This document shows, piece after piece, positions 35,659-44,752 of a DNA stretch of 64,000 bases. The notes under the pieces were generated by a model. That model had not been told where the DNA came from. It worked only from the letters and a program-made list of their open reading frames with translations, and searched no databases. Each line of letters starts with the position of its first letter. Position 1 is the stretch's first letter. Location: NCBI RefSeq assembly GCF_001642475.1, contig NW_019174002.1, positions 62,001 to 126,000 of the forward strand. The letters run 5' to 3'. A program made the position numbers and the translations under genes. The DNA comes from Fonsecaea monophora (taxonomy: Eukaryota > Ascomycota > Eurotiomycetes > Chaetothyriales > Herpotrichiellaceae).

Positions 35659-36236
35659 AACAAATACTCTGCTTCTCGGTGAGAGCGGAAATTTGATTCG
35701 TCCTTGTGCGCCATGTGCAAATCACACTGTCCGCAGCAAGTCCGTCTGCATCTCAATCAAACCCCAGTGTCTCTTTTCCATCTGCCAGATCGACAAAAAT
35801 CCTGCTGGGGCCGGGATCTGGGACCTCCCTCATGGAGACTTGCTACTCTCCATGACCCTGGTCACTCCGTGCTGCCCTCTTCACCGTTCCACCACGGACC
35901 CTCCCTGGGAAACTGTGCACCCATGCATACCATCTACCTCCAGACCACCTTTCTAAGACTAGCCATCTCTGCTCCACCATGCCGCCACTACTACACCTGC
36001 TCGCCCAAGAGGACATAGGCGTCCCCAGGACGAAAATGCTGTTACTATATTTCGAAGAGGATCCATCAATTCTGAGAAGTCGACCTCGACTCTCATTCCA
36101 TTTCACTTGCGGATAGCGAATCCACATCTGAAGCCTTCACACAGTGTGAACTGCTCCCAGACCGATATTCTCTCAAATAGACACGAGGTCTACCATCATT
36201 TTGACTGCTCATCTCTTCGCTTGACTTATTTGCCTG

Positions 36237-36291
36237 GTAAGTGTGTTCTCAACGTCCACGGTTCTGAAATTCATTTCCCTACGTTGCGCAG
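36237..36291 (+). other. Candidate 5' leader intron of the homeobox gene
   Basis: GTAAGTGT donor, a branch-like TTCTGAAAT and acceptor TTGCGCAG, 55 nt apart, in a non-coding C/T-rich stretch. All three signals fit fungal introns. If real, transcription starts left of 36237. Confidence 0.5.
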
Positions 36292-36334
36292 CAATCCCAC
36301 TTACTCTTCCCAACAAGGCCGTGTCATCGCTGTC

Positions 36335-36388
36335 ATGGATACATTTGACACTGATCTTCTGAGGTCTGCAGCACTGGCATCTCGGTAA
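36335..36388 (+). other. 17-codon uORF in the homeobox gene leader
   Basis: ATG to TAA just downstream of the candidate leader intron, coding MDTFDTDLLRSAALASR. It lies 185 nt before the main start. May regulate translation; not tested. Confidence 0.35.
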
Positions 36389-36572
36389 TGCACCACCTTT
36401 CCCCGTTCACCGTCCTCCTTTGACGGGCCTTCTGGTAGCACATAAGCCCGTGGATGCAAAGCAGGATATCCTGGTCTGACATAGTTCACTGCCACATATC
36501 CTCACTCTTCAACACAAGGATCGCTCGTGTCTCGTTCAAGTTTTACGTCTTTCTCCCTCTTTTTTTGCTTTC

Positions 36573-37778
36573 ATGGATCCCTACGCTTCTTACGTCTGTC
36601 CTTCTGACTTTGGGGCAACCAGGATACCGCGCTCGAATCATCACATCGGGGAATCCAAAATTTTTCTTTCACAACAGCAACAACAACAGTTGCCGCCATT
36701 TCGCGAGGTGAGCTGGACACGACACCTGTAACAAAGATTGTGCTGATGCCGATTAGCTCCTGGGATCCAACGTTGAACCGTCAATCGACCCTATAACAGC
36801 CAGCGAATCTATATCCGTTACTCAAGGAGACAATATGACGAGGAGAACCTTCCAACCGGCAGCCAGGCCATTAAAAATTGAGCCCCCTTCGCCTGAACGA
36901 TCGCAGAATGGAAACGGGATTGAGTCCTTTGACAACATGTCTGCTCAGAGTGGTGACTCGGCATACACTGCTCCGCGCCATCACAGACAGAACCCGTCAT
37001 GGAACTCGACTTCCCACTATTCTGACATCGTCAGTCCATATGGTCCTCAACAGCGTCCCCCGTGTACCATCCAAACCCAATTTTCACCTACCAGGGCGAC
37101 CCCAGGTTTACCTCCCATTCGAAATTTCGACCGGATGAGCCCTTACAGCCCGTCCTTCTCATCGACAGGTTCCTACGGATACGGTTCTTCTGGTGGACCG
37201 CCCACTGGTCACGAGGGCTACTCATACAAGACGGAAACACCATCGTATTACGACCCACCCCACCGTTATGGACAGAGCTATCCGCAAACGAATAGACCGA
37301 ACGCTCCGCAGATGGAGTATTCAAGATACCCGCCATCAGTGTATGAGTATCGTGGCAATGTCACATACCCCTCGTCGTATGCAGGCGATTATCTCCCTTC
37401 GCCAACTGGCTCCCACCATCCGGTCTCTCCGACTGTATCGAATGAAGGGTGCGGTCTGCCCGGCAGGAGACGAAGGGGAAACTTGCCAAAGCATGTTACA
37501 GACTTCTTGCGACAATGGTTCCTGGCGCACTTGGAGCATCCGTACCCGACGGAGGAGGACAAGCAACAATTTGCTCAATCCACAGGTCTTTCTATTGCCC
37601 AGGTACTATTGCCCCTTGAATTTAGAGGGAGCACAGACTGACATTTGATTCCGTGTAGATAAGCAACTGGTTCATTAATGCCAGAAGACGGCATCTGCCC
37701 GCTTTGCGTCATCAGCTTCGTGAGAGAGCGTCCCAAGCATCGCCAACTGAGTATGATTCAGACCAAGTGCGACGTTAG
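36573..37778 (+). CDS. TALE-class homeobox transcription factor
   Basis: Three exons: 36573-36707, 36757-37602 and 37659-37778, giving 366 residues. The first exon was found by following the frame upstream of the obvious ATG at 36835: the frame stays open to an acceptor GATTAG, and the preceding exon gives MDPYASYVCPSDFGATRIPR and then a poly-Gln tract, joined to LLGSNVEPSIDPIT across intron GTGAGC...GATTAG. The homeodomain (residues ~275-340) begins GRRRRGNLPKHVTDFLRQWF, contains the three-residue TALE extension (HPYPTEED) and ends in the recognition helix ISNWFINARRRH, the last part supplied by exon 3. The N-terminal half is Ser/Pro/Tyr-rich, likely regulatory. Fungal TALE proteins regulate development, conidiation and mating; the target pathway here is not known. 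Confidence 0.92.
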
Positions 37779-40607
37779 GACACCATTAATGCTACAGGTG
37801 GCTACAAATCCCGACTATATTTATGTGGGTGAAGGGACCGAATGGTGAAAAGGAGGGATGCAATGAAATGGTCTGCAGAACAATACTGGCTCTGGCTCCA
37901 AAAAGCATGGATTTGTCTTTTTCTGCATCTCGGGCAGTCTACACCGGCAGGGCCACTCTTTTTTCCGATATCGTTGAATAAGATGTTGAGAATTATCGAC
38001 ACTTGGTGGTTCTGATGTTTTCCAAGACGAAAAAAGGTTGGGCGTCTCATGCAAACTGAGGAAAAGCGAGGAACGAATCAATGCTTATGCAGGTAACTGG
38101 TGGCAGGCGGTACTAATGGCACAAAACAACTGATTATATGCAATGCATTCTCTTTCGCAATTGCGTATTGCTCCTCGCCTTTGTAAGGTGTTGTTGTGTT
38201 AGTCGTGGGTTGGGCCACAACCCCGGACTCGCAGGAAGGTATGTGATGAGCAGTCATGGGCCACACATGTTGAAGATTATTGTCGGCCGTAGACCCAGCC
38301 TTAAAACATCCATAGCAAACCACGTCACTTTTTTTTGACGCCGCCAATGCACTTGAAACGTTGCTCCTGACGGAATTGCTGGGAGGGAGACTCTCGATGC
38401 GTACGCCAGAGCGACTCCTTTTCCGGCAAACCAAGCTCGCCTGGACTTGGACATACCACAGGAGAATGCTATTCGTCAGGCTTCGGCGCCGGTTGCTGAT
38501 GAAGGATCGGGGAATGGCCGGGATTCTGGCAGCCCACGTGCTAGCGAGGACTCTTTTCCTCGTAATTGATTTGAGCTTTGCTGCAAACAAGTACGAGGTA
38601 GTGAGGCTGCAGATGCATGGCAGCCTGAAGGGGGTTGAGATGATATATTACAGGATGGCTCAGCCGTGGAGTAATGCCCAGAGTATGGCCCATAACCGAA
38701 ACACCATGGCACCAAGCACCCACCTAGGGCAAATTATCTGATTGATAATTCTCCATCAAGATAAGATTAGATGACGCGGCCATTATCAATCTGAGTTTGG
38801 AGAACAAGGAGCCAGAGAAGGGAGGGGCTGTCAAGGAGGCGAGGTTTGGCACGACTGGGACTACGACGGGGAGACAGGGAAACGCCATTGTAGCGCAGAT
38901 TGTGCCAGAAACCTGGATCCTGGAAACTACGAGTAGAAACTGGCGCACTGGGTTCCTTAGAATCGCCGTAATCGGAGCCGATGGAGACGAGACACTGACT
39001 GGACTAGCTTCTGCATCCTCTACTCCGGACTGACAAGACTATCGAGTAGTATGTGCAGTAAGTAATCACCCTCAGCCCAACCGCAGACCTATGAAAGATG
39101 GATATCATACGAATCTCGATCTTTCTTCCATCTTTGCAAACATCGAAACGTAAGCCAAGTGTCTTGATACGAGCCTGCATGGTCTCATGTATGCTCTACG
39201 GCGGACGCCGGATGGGAGAGCCGGAAAAAGAAAGTGAAGTTGTACGGAGTACGAAAGCCGTGCAGGCCGTGGCAGCCCGATAATCAGGGCCACGGAAATT
39301 AATCATATCTAATCGTATCAATCGCTTGTCAGATGTGGATAAGATAGGTGGGACAATTGTCAGAATTAGCGGTCCCTTGGGTATCCAGCACTGGGGCACA
39401 AGGACGAGTAATAACATAGCCCCAGTTCCGAAGTCGCAAAGAAGGGGAACTCGCTACCAAGTTGCGGCAAGAGAAAGAGGGTCTGGACTTGTCAAGGGAG
39501 AAGAAGCCGTTCCCAATTGCCAGTTTGGGGGAACCAAAAAGATGGATTCATGGGTTGACATCCGGGAATCGGCGCGGGGCAACAAGTTCAAGATCGGCTT
39601 GTCTCGCTTTTGCGGGAATGGATTTGTGGCATGACAAGTCATCGGACAAGCCCCTGTCAACTTGGACTTGTAGGTGGCAATCACACGCCCAACGGATTCT
39701 GGGATTGTGGAGTTGATGGAGTGCATAGAAAGGGGATCTGGTAAGGGGAAAAGAGTTACCAAGTAGTAGTGTTGACCATAAGTCATTCCACGATAGGGAA
39801 AGGAAAGGAAGAAAGAGAGGAAAATCGGTATCCACGCTGAATGGGCCAAGTGAACCGAATCAACTTTAATTCGTACAAATTCCTTGTGACTTTCGTACTT
39901 TGTAACGTGCCGATAACCAGAATCCCAGCACCACGAACCACGAACCCGCGCACCACAGGAAAGCCGACAAGAAAAAAAGGGCCAGCATCTAAAAAGATCC
40001 CTTCATCCCCCCTTCACCCCCCCATTCCATCCATCATTAATTATTCCCATCGATTCTCCGATTTTCCCATCCCACCACCTTTTTCGCCCTTCCAGCTTCT
40101 TTCCACATCTTCCTCCCACTTTGGGGGTGCCTTTTCTCTCGTTTTCTCGGTTTCGACAACTTTTGCTCAACCGAGTTATCATTGCACATACAAGCAAGGG
40201 CCTTTCGGAAATGTTAAACAGTCTTTCGCATTAATATCTCTCTTCCTGTCGACGGCTGCTGCTTCTTCCGGTCCAAAGTGTCTGGACGCGTTCTAAGTCG
40301 AGGGCTATTCTTGGCCTGCCACTCAATCCCGAGGACTCATTCCGCACCTTACATCATCTCCTCAACTGCCCGTAAGTTCCCCAACCCTCTTAGCCTCTTG
40401 AGCCCACACAACCCGCTTCCAGCCGTACTCAGCAATGCATAATGCTGCGAAATCTCTGGGTTAATCGCTCTGCGTGGGCTGCTCTTTTATTATGGAGCAG
40501 GGGAAAGCTTCCTACATTGTCACGCAAAATCTCTTCTCAATCACTGCACAAACACTAAACACATCTGTCGGATAGGTGCTCCTCACAGCGTTGTCGCTCG
40601 TCCCAAG
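37779..40607. promoter_or_regulatory. Intergenic region and leader of the flavoprotein reductase gene
   Basis: 2.83 kb. Open frames such as 38361-38741 (+) and 38078-38590 (-) show no domain. From about 39990 to 40300 the + strand is C/T-rich and then carries a probable leader intron (40372-40575). No gene supported. Confidence 0.45.
40372..40575 (+). other. Candidate 5' leader intron of the flavoprotein reductase gene
   Basis: Donor GTAAGTTC and acceptor GGATAG, 204 nt apart, ending 32 nt before the start codon. An alternative acceptor CACAG lies at about 40583-40587. Supported by splice signals only. Confidence 0.4.
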
Positions 40608-42533
40608 ATGTCAACTACCATGGTTCCGGGGCACCCTTTGCCTCTCACAGCCCATTCACACCCTAATAACCCCATTCCCGAAGAGCCTCTGGATACGAGG
40701 AAACTTTCAATCTCCGCCTCGCAGCTTTCGCCCTCACTGACCTCCAATGGCCCCTCGAGTTCCTACTCCGACAGTGCCTCGAGCATAAGCACCGAACCCA
40801 CGACCCCGACGACCGAGAATCTTTCAGACGTCCCCTTCGAGGATTTGAATGGTCAGCCACCTCAAAGTCCACAGGGTAGGAAGAGACGGGCGTCGACGCT
40901 GTTGGTCTCTCAAGATTCGGAAGATGCAAGACGATTTTTGGGTGAGCGCGGCGCTTCGACTGCCCTGATCCAGAAAGCCTGCTGTGGTGGAGGTTGTTGC
41001 ATGCTCCAAGAGCTCAAGACAAAGAAGCCTCGTCCGGGTCATAGACCGCTCAAAGCCCCTCAGAGTCCGGCCTTCCAAAGCTTGAAAATCAACTTGGGCC
41101 ATCTGAGTTTGGACAGCGAGCTCTCAGGCGTCGTCGAGGTACCGCCGAAGACAGTGTCATTCGAACCCTTGTCAACTTCGCCCGCACGTACCTATGCAGA
41201 GCCCCATAGCCAAAAGCCGGAAATCCTAAAACACCCACCCACTTTCGTCACCCCGCACCCTCCCTACGAGGTATTTTCAGCACCTCTATTCCACGCCCGC
41301 GAGTTGACGAAGCCTGGGGCGGAGAAAAGAACATACCACTTCGACATTGATGTGACTGACTACCCCAAGGAGAGCGGAGATGTTGACTTTGTCGTAGGAG
41401 GCGCTATTGGCGTGTGCGCCGCCAATCCACCTGACATGGTCAATCAGATCTTAGATCTGTTAGGCGTGCCAAGCTTTGTGCGCGATAAGCCGATACTACT
41501 CAAGACAACCACTGGAAGATGGCCAACGATCTGGGGAGAAGAGAAGGCTCGGGAACTTGTCACCACGCGAAGGGAGCTACTGACCTGGTGTTCGGACATT
41601 CAGAGCTATCCGCCCACCAAACAGCTCTTTCGGCTCTTGGCTGAGCATGCAGAAGACGAAAACGAAAGGACGATTCTGATGTACCTGTCTTCGGCACAAG
41701 GCCAGGCAGCGTTCTGCGACCTCCGAACGGGACCATACATCACTCTTCCGCAACTTCTCAGCGCGTTTCCCTCTTCCAGACCTCCTCTTGACCATCTGCT
41801 CTCTGTCCTCAATCAACTCATGCCTCGATTTTACTCCTTGTCTCAGGATCCGACCATCTCGCGCCAGCGGGACGGCACACAATGCCGGCGACTAATCGAA
41901 ATTGCGGTCACGGTCCACGAAGCAGATGACTACGCCACGGGCAAGCGGACAGGCGTGGGATCGGGATTTTTGGAGCGACTAGCAAAGCAGGTCATCCAGG
42001 CAGAGCAGGAAGGAAAGAACCCTCGCGACTTGGATCTCAGGGTCCCCATGTTCCGAGGCCTCATGGCCAACCCGCTGGCTCGTGAATTTGTCAGCGACGG
42101 ACCTATGCTTCTCATTGGGGCCGGTGTCGGCATCGCCCCATTCCGGGGATTCGTCCATCGTCGACTGAAGTCGGCCAACTGCGCCAATAAAGTCTGGGTG
42201 CTCCAGGGGGTGCGGGATAGTCTTGTGGACGAGCTCTACTCCGGTGATTGGGGCGTCCACGAAGACAAAGTGAAGAAAGTTGTCCAATCTCGACGGGGAC
42301 AAGGCCGTTACGTCCAGGAAGAAGTCCGTGCCCAAGCAGACTTGGTCTGGTTTATCATCAACGCCGTGGACGGGAGGATCTTTGTCTGTGGCAGTTCCAA
42401 GGGTATGGGTGAAGGTGTCGAGGCCGCGCTGATTGATGTGGCAATGGCCAAGGGCAAGTTGAATCGTGAGGAGGCACAGAGCTTCTGGGATGAGAAAAAG
42501 AGCTCGGGTCAATACATCGCAGAGACCTGGTGA
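40608..42533 (+). CDS. FAD/NADPH-dependent reductase, diflavin-reductase C-terminal half without flavodoxin domain
   Basis: A single exon of 641 residues. Residues 1-200 are low-complexity Ser/Pro-rich with a striking Cys cluster (KACCGGGCCMLQ, residues ~125-136). The catalytic part matches the sulfite reductase/P450-reductase FAD and NADPH modules: the FAD motif PRFYSLSQDP (RxYS), GVGSGFLERL in place of the usual G.CS..L, the NADPH pyrophosphate loop GAGVGIAPFRGFVHRR, and GRIFVCGSSKGMGEGVE near the end. The C-terminus finishes YIAETW, with Trp stacking on FAD as in CPR-like enzymes. No flavodoxin/FMN domain precedes it, so it would need a separate electron acceptor or act directly. Reported relatives are annotated only as 'riboflavin synthase domain-like' proteins. 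Substrate unknown. Confidence 0.85.
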   Translation: MSTTMVPGHPLPLTAHSHPNNPIPEEPLDTRKLSISASQLSPSLTSNGPSSSYSDSASSISTEPTTPTTENLSDVPFEDLNGQPPQSPQGRKRRASTLLVSQDSEDARRFLGERGASTALIQKACCGGGCCMLQELKTKKPRPGHRPLKAPQSPAFQSLKINLGHLSLDSELSGVVEVPPKTVSFEPLSTSPARTYAEPHSQKPEILKHPPTFVTPHPPYEVFSAPLFHARELTKPGAEKRTYHFDIDVTDYPKESGDVDFVVGGAIGVCAANPPDMVNQILDLLGVPSFVRDKPILLKTTTGRWPTIWGEEKARELVTTRRELLTWCSDIQSYPPTKQLFRLLAEHAEDENERTILMYLSSAQGQAAFCDLRTGPYITLPQLLSAFPSSRPPLDHLLSVLNQLMPRFYSLSQDPTISRQRDGTQCRRLIEIAVTVHEADDYATGKRTGVGSGFLERLAKQVIQAEQEGKNPRDLDLRVPMFRGLMANPLAREFVSDGPMLLIGAGVGIAPFRGFVHRRLKSANCANKVWVLQGVRDSLVDELYSGDWGVHEDKVKKVVQSRRGQGRYVQEEVRAQADLVWFIINAVDGRIFVCGSSKGMGEGVEAALIDVAMAKGKLNREEAQSFWDEKKSSGQYIAETW

Positions 42534-43503
42534 GCAAAGTCGAGGGTCTTTGTTCGCACAAGAAATCCCGCCTCGGAGCTATACCACCCTTGGATACAAT
42601 TGGGGTACAAAGCCACACCGTCGGAAATGAACAGGAGTCAGCTCCTAGGAATATCCTGTCGTCCACTTTTTCTCCCCAAAATATGGAACCGCTGGGATGG
42701 TAGTTTGCTGTTATGGATTTTTATTCGACTTGCATGGGGCGGGCGCATAGCGACCGGCGTTTTCTGGCTACAGGAATAAGGAACAAGCCAAAAAGAAGAT
42801 TTGTCGCGGGACACCAAGTCCATTCAAGTTTTGGTTTGTTCGACGCTCCGCGAAAAAAAGAAAGCGATCATTCCATTAGACTCGGGGCGGTTTTCTCACA
42901 TTGCATTCGCTATCGGCAAATTGCTGCATTTCCAGGTCCGGAAGGGAGATTGGGAGGTCATGTTTGATTTTATTGTTCTGTCCCAACCACATCGATAGTG
43001 GAATTATCTATCATCATCAGCATCATCATCATTCATGATGTAGTATTCTGTGCCCAAGTGCTTGGATATACGTACATACCATATATTAAATATATACACC
43101 TAGGTAGTAGGTACAGGTACATACATATTGCACTCGTCACGATTATGACCATGACCATGATTATGGATACTTTCAATCTTATCTACCTACTTGTGAGACA
43201 GAGATATCTGAGCGCGCAGGATATATCTTGTTTTTCTCTCTTCTCTTTTTCTCTCTGGTTTTGGTCCTCCTTTGCCTTTCTCTTGTGTCTTTTTTGTTTT
43301 CCTTTTCCTTTTCTTTTTGGGTATTCCGAATGTATGCTGGTATGTATATACTAGTGTATGTTGATGTCTGGTGGTATCTGGTAGTGTCTGCTGTTGACTA
43401 CTGTATTTGATAGATATAAGTATATCGTGTCGAGGCGAGGAGAAAAGGGTTGTGGGGCGATTAATGATGGATGAGTACAGCTAGGAGGATTGATTGATTG
43501 AAA
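42534..43503. other. Convergent intergenic region, reductase / GrpB-like
   Basis: 970 nt with both 3' UTRs. T/C-rich runs near 43230-43320 and a short CATCAT repeat near 43018-43035. No gene seen. Confidence 0.4.
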
Positions 43504-44130
43504 TTACTTGATATAGCCCAGATCGCGAAATGCGCGGTCCAGAATCTCTCCGACTACCTTGTCCTTGCGCACCGTGTATTCTTGCATGGACTCGCCGGCC
43601 GTCTCGGCGGCCGTGGCGCACTCGCGCTTGACGGTGGCATAGAGGTGGCGGTCATCGGGCGACCGGACGAGCCACTCGCGGAAGATACGGTGTCTCTCGA
43701 CCTCCGGGCAGTCGGGCCCAAAGACGTGCAGGTTGACCGGGTATCCGTCATCAAGTGGGCGGTCTCCCTCGTCGACGAAGAAGCGGTGTTGGTGCCACGC
43801 GGGCTCGCGGAAGAGGAAGACGAAGCCCGCGCGCCCGAGCGCGTCGACGTACGCGGCCTCGTCCTCGACGTCCCGCACCACCAGGTCCACGTCGATGACG
43901 TCCTTGGCCGGCAGGCCGGGCACGCTGGTCGATCCGGCGTGAAAGACTGCGAGCGCTGTCGACCCCAGCGCAGCGTCAATCCGGGCTTTGACGTCGAGGA
44001 AGCGCTGCGGCCACACCGGGTTAGGCTCGACGATGGCGATCTTGAGATTGGATTTGCGCTGGTTCACCCGCTCCAGCGAACTTCCGTCGTCAATGTACTT
44101 TCTGACGATGTCTTCGGGAGTAAGAGGCAT
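43504..44130 (-). CDS. GrpB/UPF0157-family nucleotidyltransferase-like protein
   Basis: A single exon of 208 residues. The ATG at 44130 (MPLTPEDIVRKY) is the first ATG of the frame; more upstream codons are non-ATG. The GrpB signature is complete: IVEPNPVWPQRFLDVKARID, then FHAGSTSVPGLPAKDVIDVDLVV, where the G-S-T-S-V-P-G-L loop and D-V-D-L acids resemble the nucleotidyltransferase fold, then a His/Tyr-rich segment WHQHRFF and YPVNLHVFG, and ATAAETAGESMQEYTVRKD near the end. Proteins of this family are common in bacteria and scattered in fungi; the activity is not well defined. The gene is intronless and strongly GC-rich, mostly C or G at third positions, unlike the flanking DNA, which is compatible with transfer from bacteria but not proof. 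Confidence 0.9.
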   Translation of the reverse strand: MPLTPEDIVRKYIDDGSSLERVNQRKSNLKIAIVEPNPVWPQRFLDVKARIDAALGSTALAVFHAGSTSVPGLPAKDVIDVDLVVRDVEDEAAYVDALGRAGFVFLFREPAWHQHRFFVDEGDRPLDDGYPVNLHVFGPDCPEVERHRIFREWLVRSPDDRHLYATVKRECATAAETAGESMQEYTVRKDKVVGEILDRAFRDLGYIK

Positions 44131-44752
44131 CGTTTGAAACAGAATTAGGGGTTTAATCGTGAGAATAGGCGTGTTGTGAGATCCTTCGGCAGGGGAAGCG
44201 TCTATCTCTCTGCCCCTCAACACAACGCCTCAGTCTACACGTTCTTGGCAACGCTCATATTATGGAGCGTCTTTTGCTGTGCACAGTGTCGATATGCAGC
44301 CTTTGCGATGTTACGATCACCGTGGCAATCCTTGTTTTGAGGTCATTTGGATCAGGCAGGCACGAGCACGCGGACGGGCTGTGATCCGGGATGAGAAGTG
44401 ATAATTGGCGGAGGGCGAGGTCTAGTTATTAGTGTGAAGGAGAGAAAGATTGAATTCGTGGGACTCAAGAGGAAACGGCTTTTGCTCAGGCTTCAGTTGC
44501 CAAGCCTGCACGGTAAGAGCGAGCCATCAACAATTCGCTCGCTTGCAACACTGGTTTGGTGCAATAACTGGATGCAGCGGACTGCGGCTGGCGGTTTGCG
44601 ACTGGCGGTTAGCGGCTAGCGGCCCGCAGGTCGAGGCCAGCTCTGCTCATCACCCAGCCTGACTGGGTGTCTGCGGATGTTGCCAGTCTGTCGAGATGCC
44701 TCGCTCCATGAGCGGGAAGCCTGCGGAGTCGCCAACCTGATCGTGCGCCGAG
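44131..44752. promoter_or_regulatory. Divergent intergenic region, GrpB-like / DUF7708 gene
   Basis: 622 nt. A short imperfect direct repeat GCGGCTGGCGGTTTGCGACTGGCGGTTAGCGGCTAGCGG lies around 44582-44621. It should hold both promoters. No gene seen. Confidence 0.4.

Larger units (their letters stand above)
31616..36572. promoter_or_regulatory. Large gene-free region ahead of the homeobox gene
   Basis: 4.96 kb without a supported gene. The part nearest the homeobox start (about 34.9-36.57 kb) is C/T-rich with many short uORFs and a good candidate leader intron (36237-36291), so the transcript probably starts far upstream. The 31.6-34.9 kb portion has mixed composition, pyrimidine runs near 32100-32160, an A-run near 32233, and open frames with no domain. 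No transposon ends or tRNA seen. Long regulatory regions are usual for fungal developmental regulators. Confidence 0.5.

Noticed and set aside
38078..38741. Overlapping 170-codon minus and 126-codon plus frames
   Set aside because: Neither shows a recognisable motif or codon pattern; likely chance frames in non-coding DNA.
43498..44148. 216-codon + frame over the GrpB-like gene
   Set aside because: A consequence of high GC on the opposite strand; the minus strand carries the GrpB signature.
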